DNA of 64,000 nucleotides, taken from Sinimarinibacterium arenosum. Lineage in GTDB: Bacteria; Pseudomonadota; Gammaproteobacteria; Nevskiales; Nevskiaceae. The DNA lies in contig NZ_SUKF01000007.1 in NCBI RefSeq assembly GCF_005047655.1, positions 1 through 64,000 of the forward strand, given 5' to 3'. Shown in pieces: positions 51,298-61,249 of the stretch. A model generated the notes under the pieces. It ran no database searches. It had not been told where the DNA came from and saw only the letters and a program-made list of their open reading frames with translations. A program made the position numbers and the translations under genes. Positions within the stretch are counted from its first letter, which is position 1. The number at the start of each line of letters is the position of its first letter.

Positions 51298-51468
51298 ATG
51301 GCCAAGAAGAAAGACGTCGAAAAAATCCGTCTGGTGTCGACTGCCGACACCGGGTTCTTCTACACCACGACGAAGAACCGCAAGAACACGCCGGACAAGT
51401 TTGAGATGAAGAAGTACGACCCGGTCGTGCGCAAGCACGTCGTGTTCAAGGAAGCAAAGATCAAGTGA
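51298..51468 (+). CDS. rpmG: Large-subunit ribosomal protein bL33
   Basis: The 56-residue protein starts at ATG 51298 ([19 protein letters not shown]) and ends at TGA 51466-51468. It has the [21 protein letters not shown] core of bL33. The zinc-binding cysteines of some L33 forms are missing, so this is the zinc-free type. It follows rpmB by three bases and is followed by a strong terminator. Confidence 0.97.
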   Translation: MAKKKDVEKIRLVSTADTGFFYTTTKNRKNTPDKFEMKKYDPVVRKHVVFKEAKIK

Positions 51469-51524
51469 CGCGACGGGCGTGCGGATCCTGGTGATCCTGC
51501 GCGTTGCGTGTCAGTTGTTCGAAG

Positions 51525-51550
51525 ACGCCACCTGATCAGGTGGCGTTTTT
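51525..51550 (+). terminator. Intrinsic terminator of rpmB-rpmG
   Basis: CGCCACCTGATCAGGTGGCG (51526-51545) is a perfect palindrome followed by five T residues (51546-51550). Confidence 0.9.
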
Positions 51551-51608
51551 GTTTGTCACCTCAGCGATGCTCGTGCGGCGTACCATAGCCGGGACTTGAG
51601 GGAGTGCC

Positions 51609-53057
51609 ATGACCGAAGCCAGCGAAGCACGGCCGCACCACCGTCACCTGGAACAGGCCAGGGCCCAGGTGATCGAGTTGCTGTCGCGGCAGGCCGTGGA
51701 AAAGGAGCTGGTATCACGCTCCGAGAACCGCAAGCACGATGTTGTTGCGCAACTGGTCGAGCGCCAGCATCAGGCTGCATTGCAGCAGCGGCTGGCGCAC
51801 TTTCACCCTGCGGATATCGCGTTTGTGCTCGAAAGCCTGCCGCCAGAGGCCCGCTCGGCGGCGTGGGCTCTGGTCAAGCCGGACCGACGCGGGGCCGTGC
51901 TTCTCGAGGCTTCCGATACGGTGCGCCGGTCGATCGTCGTCGGTATGAAGCCGGACGAAATCTCGGCGGTGGTGCATACCCTCGACTCCGACGACATTGC
52001 CGACCTGGTCAGCAGCCTGCCTGAAGACTTGCGCTATGCCGTGGTCGAACGACTCGATCGCGCCGATCAGGCTGAAGTGCGATCGGTGCTGTCGTTCCCC
52101 GACGGAACCGTCGGCGCAATGATGGACCTGGATTTCATTGCGGTGCGCGAGGATGCCACCCTGGAGGCCGTGCTGCGCCTGCTGCGGCGCAAGAAGGTGC
52201 TGGCGGCACATACCAATCAGCTGCTGGTGGTGGACCGCAACAACGTCCTCAAGGGCGTACTCGAACTGGATCGTCTGCTGTTCGAGGAGCCGGATCACGA
52301 AGTGCGCGAGGTGATGACCGCGCAGCCGAACTATTTCTTTACCGATGACGACGCCCGCGATGCCATCGTCGCATTCGAAAAATACGACCTGATTTCAGCG
52401 CCGGTGGTGAACCTGCACAAGCAGGTGGTTGGTCGCCTGACGGTCGACGCCGTGCTCGACGAGATTACCGAGCGTGCGCAATCCGAGTCGTTGCGTCAGG
52501 TTGGTCTGTCGGAGGAGGACGAGGATCTGTTCGCCCCGGTGATTGCCAGCGCCCAGCGTCGATGGCCGTGGCTGGTGCTGAATCTGATCACCGCATTTGT
52601 TGCATCGAGGGTGATTGGCGCGTTTGAAGATGTCATCGCGATGCTGGTGGCGCTGGCGACACTGATGCCGATCGTCGCCAGTATCGGCGGCAATACCGGC
52701 AACCAGTCAGTGGCGCTGGTGATCCGCAGCATCGCACTGAATCAGCTCGGTCCGACCCAGCTGCGCCAGATTCTGTCGCGCGAACTGCGGATCAACGCGG
52801 TCAATGGCCTGGTCTGGGGTTCGGTGCTGGGACTGGTCACGCTGCTGCTCTACCACGATCCGCGGTTGGCCGCCGTCATCGGTGCCGCGCTGCTGCTGAA
52901 TATGATGGCCGCGGCACTGGTCGGGGTTGTTGCGCCGGTGGCGCTGCAGCGTTTTGGCCGGGATCCGGCGATGGGATCGAGCATCATCCTGACGGCAACG
53001 ACCGACAGCATGGGTTTCTTCATCTTCCTCGGTCTGGCGTCGATGTTTCTGGTCTGA
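51609..53057 (+). CDS. mgtE: Magnesium transporter MgtE
   Basis: The 482-residue protein transports Mg2+ through the inner membrane. An N-terminal helical domain (about 40-160) with HPADIAFVLESLP is followed by two CBS domains (about 165-285). A connecting helix leads to five membrane helices (about 320-482). The pore segment is near MPIVASIGGNTGNQS. CBS domains sense internal Mg2+ and gate the channel. Length and layout are standard. The gene follows the rpmG terminator and has its own start region. Confidence 0.95.
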   Translation: MTEASEARPHHRHLEQARAQVIELLSRQAVEKELVSRSENRKHDVVAQLVERQHQAALQQRLAHFHPADIAFVLESLPPEARSAAWALVKPDRRGAVLLEASDTVRRSIVVGMKPDEISAVVHTLDSDDIADLVSSLPEDLRYAVVERLDRADQAEVRSVLSFPDGTVGAMMDLDFIAVREDATLEAVLRLLRRKKVLAAHTNQLLVVDRNNVLKGVLELDRLLFEEPDHEVREVMTAQPNYFFTDDDARDAIVAFEKYDLISAPVVNLHKQVVGRLTVDAVLDEITERAQSESLRQVGLSEEDEDLFAPVIASAQRRWPWLVLNLITAFVASRVIGAFEDVIAMLVALATLMPIVASIGGNTGNQSVALVIRSIALNQLGPTQLRQILSRELRINAVNGLVWGSVLGLVTLLLYHDPRLAAVIGAALLLNMMAAALVGVVAPVALQRFGRDPAMGSSIILTATTDSMGFFIFLGLASMFLV

Positions 53058-53110
53058 TTTGCATCTGATCGATGCGCTACGTCATCGATTCGACGCGTTG
53101 ACGCGATACA

Positions 53111-53140
53111 TTGCGAGTCTGCGGGCGCATGCCGTACAGT
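53111..53140 (+). promoter_or_regulatory. Possible promoter of the mtnBDC operon
   Basis: TTGCGA (53111-53116) and TACAGT (53135-53140) are separated by 18 bases and lie about 35 bases upstream of the mtnB start. The boxes match the consensus only in part. Confidence 0.35.
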
Positions 53141-53174
53141 GCCTGCCCATTTTTTGACCAGACCCAGCCTACGC

Positions 53175-53783
53175 ATGTCAGCTGAATCCGCCTCTGCCGC
53201 GGCAATGATCGACGCCGGCCGCCTGTTCCATCAGCGCGGCTGGGTGCCGGCGACCGGCGGCAATTTTTCCGCGCGAATCGGTGACGCACGCATGCTGATC
53301 ACCGCCTCCGGGTGTCACAAGGGCGAACTGGGTGAGGGCGACTTTCTGCTGGCCGATCTGGATGGCCGGCCGATTGAAAGCCAGCGCAAGGCTTCCTACG
53401 AAACTTTGCTGCACTGCCAGCTGTATCGTTTCGGTGCCGGCATCGGTGCGGTGCTGCATACGCATTCGGTTGCCAATACGGTGCTTTCGCGTCGCTATGA
53501 GGGTGTGCGGCTTGCGGGTTACGAACTGCTCAAGCTGTTGCCGGGCATCGCCACGCACGATGCCGAGGTCGAGATTCCGGTATTCGCCAACGACCAGGAC
53601 ATTGCGCGGCTGGCGGCGACCATTGACACTCATATGCGCGCCGAACCGACGGTGCCGGCATATCTGATTGCCGGTCACGGGCTCTACGCCTGGGGCGACA
53701 CCGTGGCGCAGGCGCGCTGGCGGGTTGAAGCACTGGAATTCATGTTCGAGTGCGAACTGCGCGCTCGGTTGTTGAAGGAGTAA
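53175..53783 (+). CDS. mtnB: Methylthioribulose-1-phosphate dehydratase
   Basis: The 202-residue zinc enzyme of methionine salvage starts at ATG 53175; the twelve in-frame codons upstream look unlike the family. It has the class II aldolase-like fold: GWVPATGGNFSAR near 23, ITASGCHKGEL near 43 and VLHTHSVANTVLS near 95 with zinc histidines. The terminal YAWGDTVAQARWRVEALEFMFE is typical. mtnD starts four bases after its stop and mtnC follows, so one operon makes three consecutive steps. Confidence 0.94.
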   Translation: MSAESASAAAMIDAGRLFHQRGWVPATGGNFSARIGDARMLITASGCHKGELGEGDFLLADLDGRPIESQRKASYETLLHCQLYRFGAGIGAVLHTHSVANTVLSRRYEGVRLAGYELLKLLPGIATHDAEVEIPVFANDQDIARLAATIDTHMRAEPTVPAYLIAGHGLYAWGDTVAQARWRVEALEFMFECELRARLLKE

Positions 53784-53787
53784 TGTG

Positions 53788-54339
53788 ATGACGACACTGA
53801 CCGTCTATTCCGACCGCGATGGCGCCACCCCGCTGGCGACCTACGAGGATTTCGCAACGATCCGGGCGCAGCTGTCAGCGCTGGATATTGAACTGGAGCG
53901 TTGGCAGGCAAGCCATCCGCTGCGCGCCAACGCGACGCCGGAGGAAGTGCTTGAGGCTTATCGCGAGCCGATCGAGACGCTGAAGCAGAAATACGGATTC
54001 GTCAGTGTCGATGTCGTCAGCATGTATCCGGACCATCCGTCGGCAGCCGAGGCGCGCGGCAAGTTTCTCGCCGAGCACACCCACGACGATTTCGAGACAC
54101 GGTTTTTCGTCGACGGCGCCGGTGCGTTCTACGTTCATGCCGACGGCAAGGTCTTCATGCTGGTCTGCACCCGTGGAGACCTGATCAACCTGCCGGCGAA
54201 TACCACGCACTGGTTCGATATGGGTGCAAAACCGACCTTCAAAGCGATCCGGTTCTTCCGCATCGCCGAAGGCTGGGTCGGCCGTTTTACCGGCAGCGAC
54301 ATTGCCGCGCAGTTTCCCAAATACGAACCGGCAGCCTGA
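53788..54339 (+). CDS. mtnD: Acireductone dioxygenase
   Basis: The 183-residue cupin enzyme converts acireductone to the methionine precursor KMTB (iron form) or to an off-pathway product (nickel form). ATG 53788 follows GAAGGAG at a good distance. The metal ligands lie in HTHDDFETRFFVDGAG near 96 and the later His in NTTHWFDMG near 139. It sits between mtnB and mtnC, overlapping neither. Confidence 0.95.
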   Translation: MTTLTVYSDRDGATPLATYEDFATIRAQLSALDIELERWQASHPLRANATPEEVLEAYREPIETLKQKYGFVSVDVVSMYPDHPSAAEARGKFLAEHTHDDFETRFFVDGAGAFYVHADGKVFMLVCTRGDLINLPANTTHWFDMGAKPTFKAIRFFRIAEGWVGRFTGSDIAAQFPKYEPAA

Positions 54340-54404
54340 CCCGGCGCTGGTCCTGCCCGGCCATGGGTCGCGCGGGGCCGGAACACAACACGCAGAAAAC
54401 GCCA

Positions 54405-55082
54405 ATGATCAAAGCCATCGTGACCGACATCGAGGGCACCACCTCGTCCATCGATTTTGTCCATCAGACGCTGTTCCCGTATGCCAAAGCTCGCCTGCGG
54501 ACATTTCTGCGTGAGCATGCAGGCGACGACGCCATACAGCACCTGCTGGACGACGTCGAACAGATCGCCAACCGCGGCGACCTGTCGATCGACGAGGCGG
54601 CCGATGTGCTGGAGCAGTGGATCGCCGAGGATCGCAAGCTGACGCCGCTGAAGGCGTTGCAGGGGATGATCTGGCGCCTGGGCTACCAGGCCGGCGAGCT
54701 CAAGGGACATGTCTACCCCGACACGCCCGAGGCACTGCGCCGTTGGCATGCCGAGGGACGCAAGCTCTACGTCTATTCGTCCGGTTCGGTCGAGGCGCAG
54801 CAGCTGATCTTCGGACATACCGATTACGGCGATCTGACGCCCCTGTTCTCGGGCTATTTCGACACCCGTATCGGCGGCAAGCGTGAGATCGCGTCGTACC
54901 GTCACATCCTCGAACTGATCGGTCTGCCGGGAGTGGAGGTTCTGTTTCTGTCGGACGTCGGTGAGGAACTTGATGCCGCAGCTGCGGCCGGCATGCGGAC
55001 TTGCCAGCTGCTGCGCGACGACAAGACCGTGCCGGCTCCGGCGCACACCCAGGTCGCCAGCCTCAACGACGTCCGCGTCTGA
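54405..55082 (+). CDS. mtnC: Enolase-phosphatase E1
   Basis: The 225-residue HAD-family enzyme makes the acireductone used by MtnD. The start ATG 54405 opens MIKAIVTDIEGTTSSIDFV, with the HAD nucleophile in DIEGTT. Later motifs are YVYSSGSVEAQQLIFG near 120 and LFLSDVGEELDAAAAAGM near 185. mtnA and mtnN are not in this window, so the pathway's earlier genes must lie elsewhere. Confidence 0.95.
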   Translation: MIKAIVTDIEGTTSSIDFVHQTLFPYAKARLRTFLREHAGDDAIQHLLDDVEQIANRGDLSIDEAADVLEQWIAEDRKLTPLKALQGMIWRLGYQAGELKGHVYPDTPEALRRWHAEGRKLYVYSSGSVEAQQLIFGHTDYGDLTPLFSGYFDTRIGGKREIASYRHILELIGLPGVEVLFLSDVGEELDAAAAAGMRTCQLLRDDKTVPAPAHTQVASLNDVRV

Positions 55083-55098
55083 TCGCCGAGAAGTCCGG

Positions 55099-55626
55099 TC
55101 AGCGGTGCCGGTGGAAGCACCAGTGCCAGGGTTCGTAGACGAAGCCTTCTGGATTGTTCCGCGGATAAGTCAGACGAAAGCCGAATGTTCCCGCGTACTG
55201 CTGCAGCCATCGGAATGCTGAGGTGAGCTCGAAGGCCTCGTCCAGTGCCGCGCAGCCGTGTACGCCGATGTCGATGGCACGGCCGCTGTGATGCTCGCTG
55301 TAGCCCGGCGGAGCATTGACGCCGAGTGCCTGGTCCAGGCTCATGCCGCGGTCGAGCTTGGCGCGGATCAGTGCGGCCTGGAACGCATAACTGCGAAAGC
55401 CCGAGATCAGCAGCAGCTCGATGCCGGCGGCGTGGGCGGCGCGGTGCATCGCGTTCCAGGCAGCAAGCGTGGCCGGGGTCAGGAATTTGTCGCGCCCGTC
55501 GGGGCCCACGCCCGCGGGCGCAAGGCGCCGGGCTTCGTCGAAGCGACGCAGGCCGCGCTGAGCGATTTGCGCGGCATCGATACCCAACGCGTGCAGCAGG
55601 GTGTCGGCAGATTTGGTGGGCGTCAT
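55099..55626 (-). CDS. M15B-family D-alanyl-D-alanine carboxypeptidase
   Basis: The 175-residue product starts at ATG 55626 (MTPTKSADTLL). The zinc-site motifs are GYSEHHSGRAIDIG near 113 and EPWHWCFH near 167, the VanY/M15B pattern. No signal peptide is seen with this start; an eight-codon longer frame would not add one. Therefore it may work in the cytoplasm on recycled muropeptides or be exported by another route. It is convergent with mtnC and divergent from the nucleotidase gene. Confidence 0.88.
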   Translation of the reverse strand: MTPTKSADTLLHALGIDAAQIAQRGLRRFDEARRLAPAGVGPDGRDKFLTPATLAAWNAMHRAAHAAGIELLLISGFRSYAFQAALIRAKLDRGMSLDQALGVNAPPGYSEHHSGRAIDIGVHGCAALDEAFELTSAFRWLQQYAGTFGFRLTYPRNNPEGFVYEPWHWCFHRHR

Positions 55627-55649
55627 CGTCACGGGTAGGCAGGGGCTCA

Positions 55650-56372
55650 ATGCAGCAGCTCCCTTATGATATTCAGCCTATGGACGCGAAAGTGAACTGG
55701 GACGCGGTCGATTGGGTGCTGCTGGATATGGACGGCACCATTCTCGATCTGTCGTTCGACAACTATTTCTGGTCGGAGCTGGTTCCGCTGCGCTACGCGG
55801 AGAAAAACGGGCTGACGCTGAAACACGCACGTGAGGTGCTGGCGCCGAAGTTCTTGGCAGTGAGACATACCCTGCCGTGGTACTGCACCGACTACTGGAG
55901 CGAAGTCACTGGCCTCGACATGGCCTCGCTCAAGCACGAAATTCGCGAGCGTATCGGCCCGGTGCCGGGTGCCGAGGCATTCATGCAGGCGGTGCTGGCC
56001 TCGGGCCGCAAGCTTTGGCTGGCGACCAATGCGCATCAGGACAGCTGGCGGCTGAAACTGGAGTACACCGGATTCGGGCGCTACTTCGAGCGCGTGATCT
56101 GCTCGCATGACATCGGCTTTCCCAAGGAGGATCTGCGCTTCTGGGAGCTCGCGCGTGACGCGCACGGCTTTGTCCCGGAGCGCTGCCTGTTCGTCGACGA
56201 TTCGCAGCCGGTGCTGTCCAGCGCACAGGCGTTTGGAATCGGTCACGTGGTCGGCATTCGCAAGCCCGACAGTCATCTGCCCGCGCGGCCGATTGAGGCC
56301 CTGCCGTCGGTCGAAACCATTGATCGATTGACGCCAGGCCTCAGGCCCGGTGTCACTGCGTCCAGCGGTTAG
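55650..56372 (+). CDS. yrfG: HAD-family GMP/IMP nucleotidase (YrfG-like)
   Basis: The 240-residue product starts at ATG 55650 after AGGGG; an internal ATG at 55680 lacks such a site. HAD motifs: the nucleophile in LLDMDGTILDLSFDNYFW near 24, LWLATNAHQDSW near 127 (motif II), and CLFVDDSQPVLSSAQAFG near 183 (motif IV). E. coli YrfG removes phosphate from GMP and IMP. The length fits. Its last codons overlap the convergent pbpG gene by four bases. Confidence 0.9.
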   Translation: MQQLPYDIQPMDAKVNWDAVDWVLLDMDGTILDLSFDNYFWSELVPLRYAEKNGLTLKHAREVLAPKFLAVRHTLPWYCTDYWSEVTGLDMASLKHEIRERIGPVPGAEAFMQAVLASGRKLWLATNAHQDSWRLKLEYTGFGRYFERVICSHDIGFPKEDLRFWELARDAHGFVPERCLFVDDSQPVLSSAQAFGIGHVVGIRKPDSHLPARPIEALPSVETIDRLTPGLRPGVTASSG

Positions 56373-57574
56373 GACGTCGCGGAAACGCCGGAATCCGCCG
56401 TATCGGTCGCCTTGGCCTTGGCGTGGGCGGTCGGATGAGTGCGCTCGATCCAGCTGCGAATGCGCTTGGCGTCGGCAAACCGGGTGCTGGAGCCGTAGGA
56501 ATCCAGCAGCACCATGATCACTGGGCGGCCGTCGATCTGCGACTGCATCACCAGACAGCGGCCCGCTTCGTTGGTATAGCCGGTTTTCTGCAGGCCGATG
56601 CGCCAGTCATTGCGCGCTCGCACGAGTCGGTTGCTGTTGACGTAGTGCAGTTTGCGCTTGCCGGGTTTGACTGTCTGCTCCACCTGCGTGGAAAACTTGC
56701 GGATCGTCGGCTTGGCATACGCCGCCTTGATCAGCCTGACCAGATCCTGTGCGGTCGAGACGTTCTGTTCGCTGAGGCCGCTGGAGTCGATGAAGTGGGT
56801 ATCGGTCATGCCCAGCTTCGACGCCTTGGCGTTCATCGTGGCGACAAACGCAGGCGTGCCTCCCGGAAACGTCCGCGCCAGTGCGGCTGCAGCACGGTTC
56901 TCCGACGACATTAATGCAAGCAGTAGCAGTTGTTCACGGGTGAATTTGTCGCCCGACACCAGTCGCGAATAGGTGTGCTTGAGCGAGTCATAGTCATCAC
57001 GGGAAATCGTGATGACTTCATCCATGGGCAGCCCGGCCTCAAGTACGACCAGCGCTGTCATCAGTTTGGTCAGCGAAGCGATGGGCTGCTGTTTCTCGGC
57101 GTGACGTGCCGCGAGAATCTGACTGTTGTTCTGGTCAACCACAAGGACGACGCTGGATTTGAGCGACAGCCCTCGCGGCAGCTTCTGTGCTGGCGTCTGT
57201 GGCTTCGGTTTCGTCGTTGCTTCCGGCTTGGCATCCGGAGCCGGCTCGATCACCGTGGCCGCAGGGGTAATGGAGATCGCGGGTTCAGCGCTGGCCACCA
57301 CGACGGCAGGCTGCGTCGCGGGCACGTCGGTGATGAACGCAGCAGCAGGCAGTGTCGGTGCTGCTTCTTTTGGCGCCGTAGCAGTCTGTTGCACGGCGGG
57401 CAAGGATTCGCTGACCTGGGCGGAGTCGTCTGTGCCGTCATAAGCCCAGACCAGCAACGCAGTCGTCAGTCCGACGGCTCCGGCCAACAGCGGCACGTGA
57501 CCATAGCGCCGCGAACGACGACTGGAAAAGTCGTAGTCGATGCCTGTCAGAAGCTGCCGAGAATGCTGACCCAT
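56369..57574 (-). CDS. pbpG: D-alanyl-D-alanine endopeptidase PbpG (PBP7-type)
   Basis: The 401-residue protein has a basic cytoplasmic start, one membrane anchor (about 28-46), a Thr/Pro/Ala-rich spacer (about 47-133) and the peptidase domain (about 135-385). The serine active site is SLTKLM near 168, SSEN near 223 and KTG near 333. It would cut peptidoglycan cross-links. The long spacer is not usual for E. coli PBP7 (about 310 residues) and should hold the domain away from the membrane. Confidence 0.88.
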   Translation of the reverse strand: MGQHSRQLLTGIDYDFSSRRSRRYGHVPLLAGAVGLTTALLVWAYDGTDDSAQVSESLPAVQQTATAPKEAAPTLPAAAFITDVPATQPAVVVASAEPAISITPAATVIEPAPDAKPEATTKPKPQTPAQKLPRGLSLKSSVVLVVDQNNSQILAARHAEKQQPIASLTKLMTALVVLEAGLPMDEVITISRDDYDSLKHTYSRLVSGDKFTREQLLLLALMSSENRAAAALARTFPGGTPAFVATMNAKASKLGMTDTHFIDSSGLSEQNVSTAQDLVRLIKAAYAKPTIRKFSTQVEQTVKPGKRKLHYVNSNRLVRARNDWRIGLQKTGYTNEAGRCLVMQSQIDGRPVIMVLLDSYGSSTRFADAKRIRSWIERTHPTAHAKAKATDTADSGVSATS

Positions 57575-57672
57575 GGTTTAAGAAATCCCCGTAAGGCCAT
57601 GAATATAGCAGCACTCCTGGATTTGATCAGCCCCTGATTGCAGTTTCGGTATCGGGTCCGGGCGTGGCGCGA

Positions 57673-58947
57673 TCAGCGCCGTCCGCCGCGACCGCCGCCT
57701 CCACCCCCGCGGCGTGGGCGACCGCTGGGCGGACCGCTGCGACGACGTGGCGCGCGCGGCACGGGAATGTAGTCGGTCGCAATCAGGTCGTGGCCGCCCG
57801 GCATTGGCGGAATGCGTGCGCCGATATAGGCCTCGATTTCCGGCAGCGAATAGACCCAGGACTCGCAGCACAGCGAGATGGCATCACCGGTGGCGCCGGC
57901 GCGCGCAGTGCGGCCGATGCGATGGACGTAGTCTTCCGCGTCTTGCGGCAGGTCGTAATTGATGACCAGATCGACGCCCGGAATATGCAGGCCGCGCGCG
58001 GCGACATCGGTCGCCACCAGCACCGGTAGCTTGCCGCTCTTGAAATCCTCCAGCAGGCGCAGGCGCGTGCCCTGGGATACGTCTCCCGACAGCACACTGG
58101 CCTCAAAGCCGTTGGCGCGCAGGCCAAGCTCGACGTTCTCGGCTTCGCGCTTGGTATTGATGAAGACCAGGGCGCGTGCCGACTGCTGTTTGCGCAGCAG
58201 GCCGACCAGCATCGGCATTTTCTCGTCGTTGGCGACGTGGATGATCGCCTGGCGTACACGGTCGGCGGTGACCTGTTCCGGTTCGATCTCGATCTTCTGC
58301 GGGCTGTTCATATGCTCGTAGGCGAGCTCCAGCACGCGATGCGATAACGTGGCCGAGAACAGATAGTTCTTTCGCTGCGCCGGTGGCGGCATCTTGCGGA
58401 TCAGGTAGCGAATGTCGGCAATGAAGCCGAGGTCGAACATGCGGTCCGCCTCGTCCAGGACCAGAACCTCGATCTGCTTGAGGGAATAGGTGCCTTGCTT
58501 GAAATAATCGATCAGGCGCCCCGGCGTGCCGATCAGGATGTCGACCCCCGCCTCGATACTGCTGCGCTGCAGCTCGTAACCGGCGCCGCCGTAGCACACG
58601 GTCATGCGCAGACCGGTGGTGGCGCCGATCGACATCGCATCCTTGTGAATCTGCACGGCCAGCTCGCGTGTTGGCGCAAGAATGAAGGCGCGCGGCTGCT
58701 TGTCGTCGTCGTCCGGCTTGCGCGGAACGGTCAGCAGATGCTGCATCGTCGCAAGCAGGAACGCGGCGGACTTGCCGGTGCCAGTCTGCGCCTGACCCGC
58801 CAGATCCTCTCCGGCCAGGGCGCGCGGCAGCGCGGCAGCCTGGATCGGGGTGCAGTGATCAAAGCCAAGCTGCTGCAGTCCCGTCATCAGTGAGGGATGC
58901 AGGCCGAGGTCGGAAAAACGGAGTTCTGATAGATGGTCTGGGCGCAT
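57673..58947 (-). CDS. rhlB: DEAD-box RNA helicase RhlB
   Basis: The 424-residue helicase unwinds structured RNA and in E. coli works in the degradosome. Motifs: Q motif TPIQAAALP near 34, AQTGTGKS near 53, PTRELA near 90, GTPGR near 140, DEAD near 165, SAT near 198, and HRIGRTAR near 343. The C-terminus is Arg/Gly-rich. It diverges from trxA and rho, as in E. coli. The 58948-59202 gap holds both promoters; AACGT-TCTG-ACGTT followed by eight T residues (59095-59116) is a possible weak hairpin. Confidence 0.93.
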   Translation of the reverse strand: MRPDHLSELRFSDLGLHPSLMTGLQQLGFDHCTPIQAAALPRALAGEDLAGQAQTGTGKSAAFLLATMQHLLTVPRKPDDDDKQPRAFILAPTRELAVQIHKDAMSIGATTGLRMTVCYGGAGYELQRSSIEAGVDILIGTPGRLIDYFKQGTYSLKQIEVLVLDEADRMFDLGFIADIRYLIRKMPPPAQRKNYLFSATLSHRVLELAYEHMNSPQKIEIEPEQVTADRVRQAIIHVANDEKMPMLVGLLRKQQSARALVFINTKREAENVELGLRANGFEASVLSGDVSQGTRLRLLEDFKSGKLPVLVATDVAARGLHIPGVDLVINYDLPQDAEDYVHRIGRTARAGATGDAISLCCESWVYSLPEIEAYIGARIPPMPGGHDLIATDYIPVPRAPRRRSGPPSGRPRRGGGGGGRGGRR

Positions 58948-59202
58948 GAAAGGGGGTTTTCGGCAGATTGGCGGACCGGGTACTCTTGCAAGCAGCGTAA
59001 GGATCGGCTCAAATAAGCCATCTACAGCTACACGGCGAATTTGGTTCTGGCGCCGCTGTCCCAGCCCGCTGTATTCCCCGATTCCGAAAAATCATAACGT
59101 TCTGACGTTTTTTTTGCGCGGATTGAGCGCAATCTTGCCGCCCCCATGTCTGGATGGGCGGGGTTATCCCGCAGCCATCAACCCGTTATCCCGAGGTATC
59201 CA

Positions 59203-59544
59203 ATGAGCGAAAACATCTCCGCCGTCACCGACGCCAGCTTCGACCAGGACGTCAAGACCGCCAGCCAGTCCCAGCCGGTGCTGGTCGATTTCTGGGCAGA
59301 ATGGTGCGGCCCCTGCCGCATGATTGCGCCGATTCTGGAGCAGGTTGCTTCTGAAAATGCCGGCAAGCTCAAGGTCGTCAAGATCAATGTCGACGAAAAC
59401 CCGCAGACGCCGGCGGCGTATGGCGTGCGCGGCATTCCGACGCTGATCCTGTTCAAGGACGGCCAGCCGGCAGCGACCCAGGTCGGCGCCGTGCACAAGG
59501 CGCAGCTGGCTGCGTTTGTCACTCCTCACCTGAACGTCGCTTGA
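59203..59544 (+). CDS. trxA: Thioredoxin
   Basis: The 113-residue protein has the redox site WCGPC in [16 protein letters not shown] near residue 35, and the GIPTLILFK cis-proline loop near 77. The start ATG 59203 opens [17 protein letters not shown], the normal family beginning. It reduces cytoplasmic disulfides. rho begins only five bases after its stop, which implies translation from one transcript. Confidence 0.97.
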   Translation: MSENISAVTDASFDQDVKTASQSQPVLVDFWAEWCGPCRMIAPILEQVASENAGKLKVVKINVDENPQTPAAYGVRGIPTLILFKDGQPAATQVGAVHKAQLAAFVTPHLNVA

Positions 59545-59548
59545 GCTT

Positions 59549-61126
<1,578 letters not shown>

Positions 61127-61155
61127 TCTGCAACGCGCTTCATTTTTGGACTGCA

Positions 61156-61192
61156 ATGTCCCGGACCTCGCAAGGGCCCGGGACATTTTTTT
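61156..61192 (+). terminator. Intrinsic terminator after rho
   Basis: ATGTCCCGG (61156-61164) pairs with CCGGGACAT (61178-61186) and is followed by seven T residues. It lies 30 bases after the rho stop. Confidence 0.88.
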
Positions 61193-61249
61193 GCCCGGCT
61201 CGGGCGCGACGAGCCCGAACTGAATCTGACCGGCAGGATTGCTTTTGGA

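Noticed and set aside
59095-59116. AACGT-TCTG-ACGTT followed by eight T residues, considered as a terminator in the rhlB-trxA gap
   Set aside because: The stem has only five pairs, three of them A-T, and no upstream plus-strand gene needs it. It is kept only as a possible regulatory hairpin.
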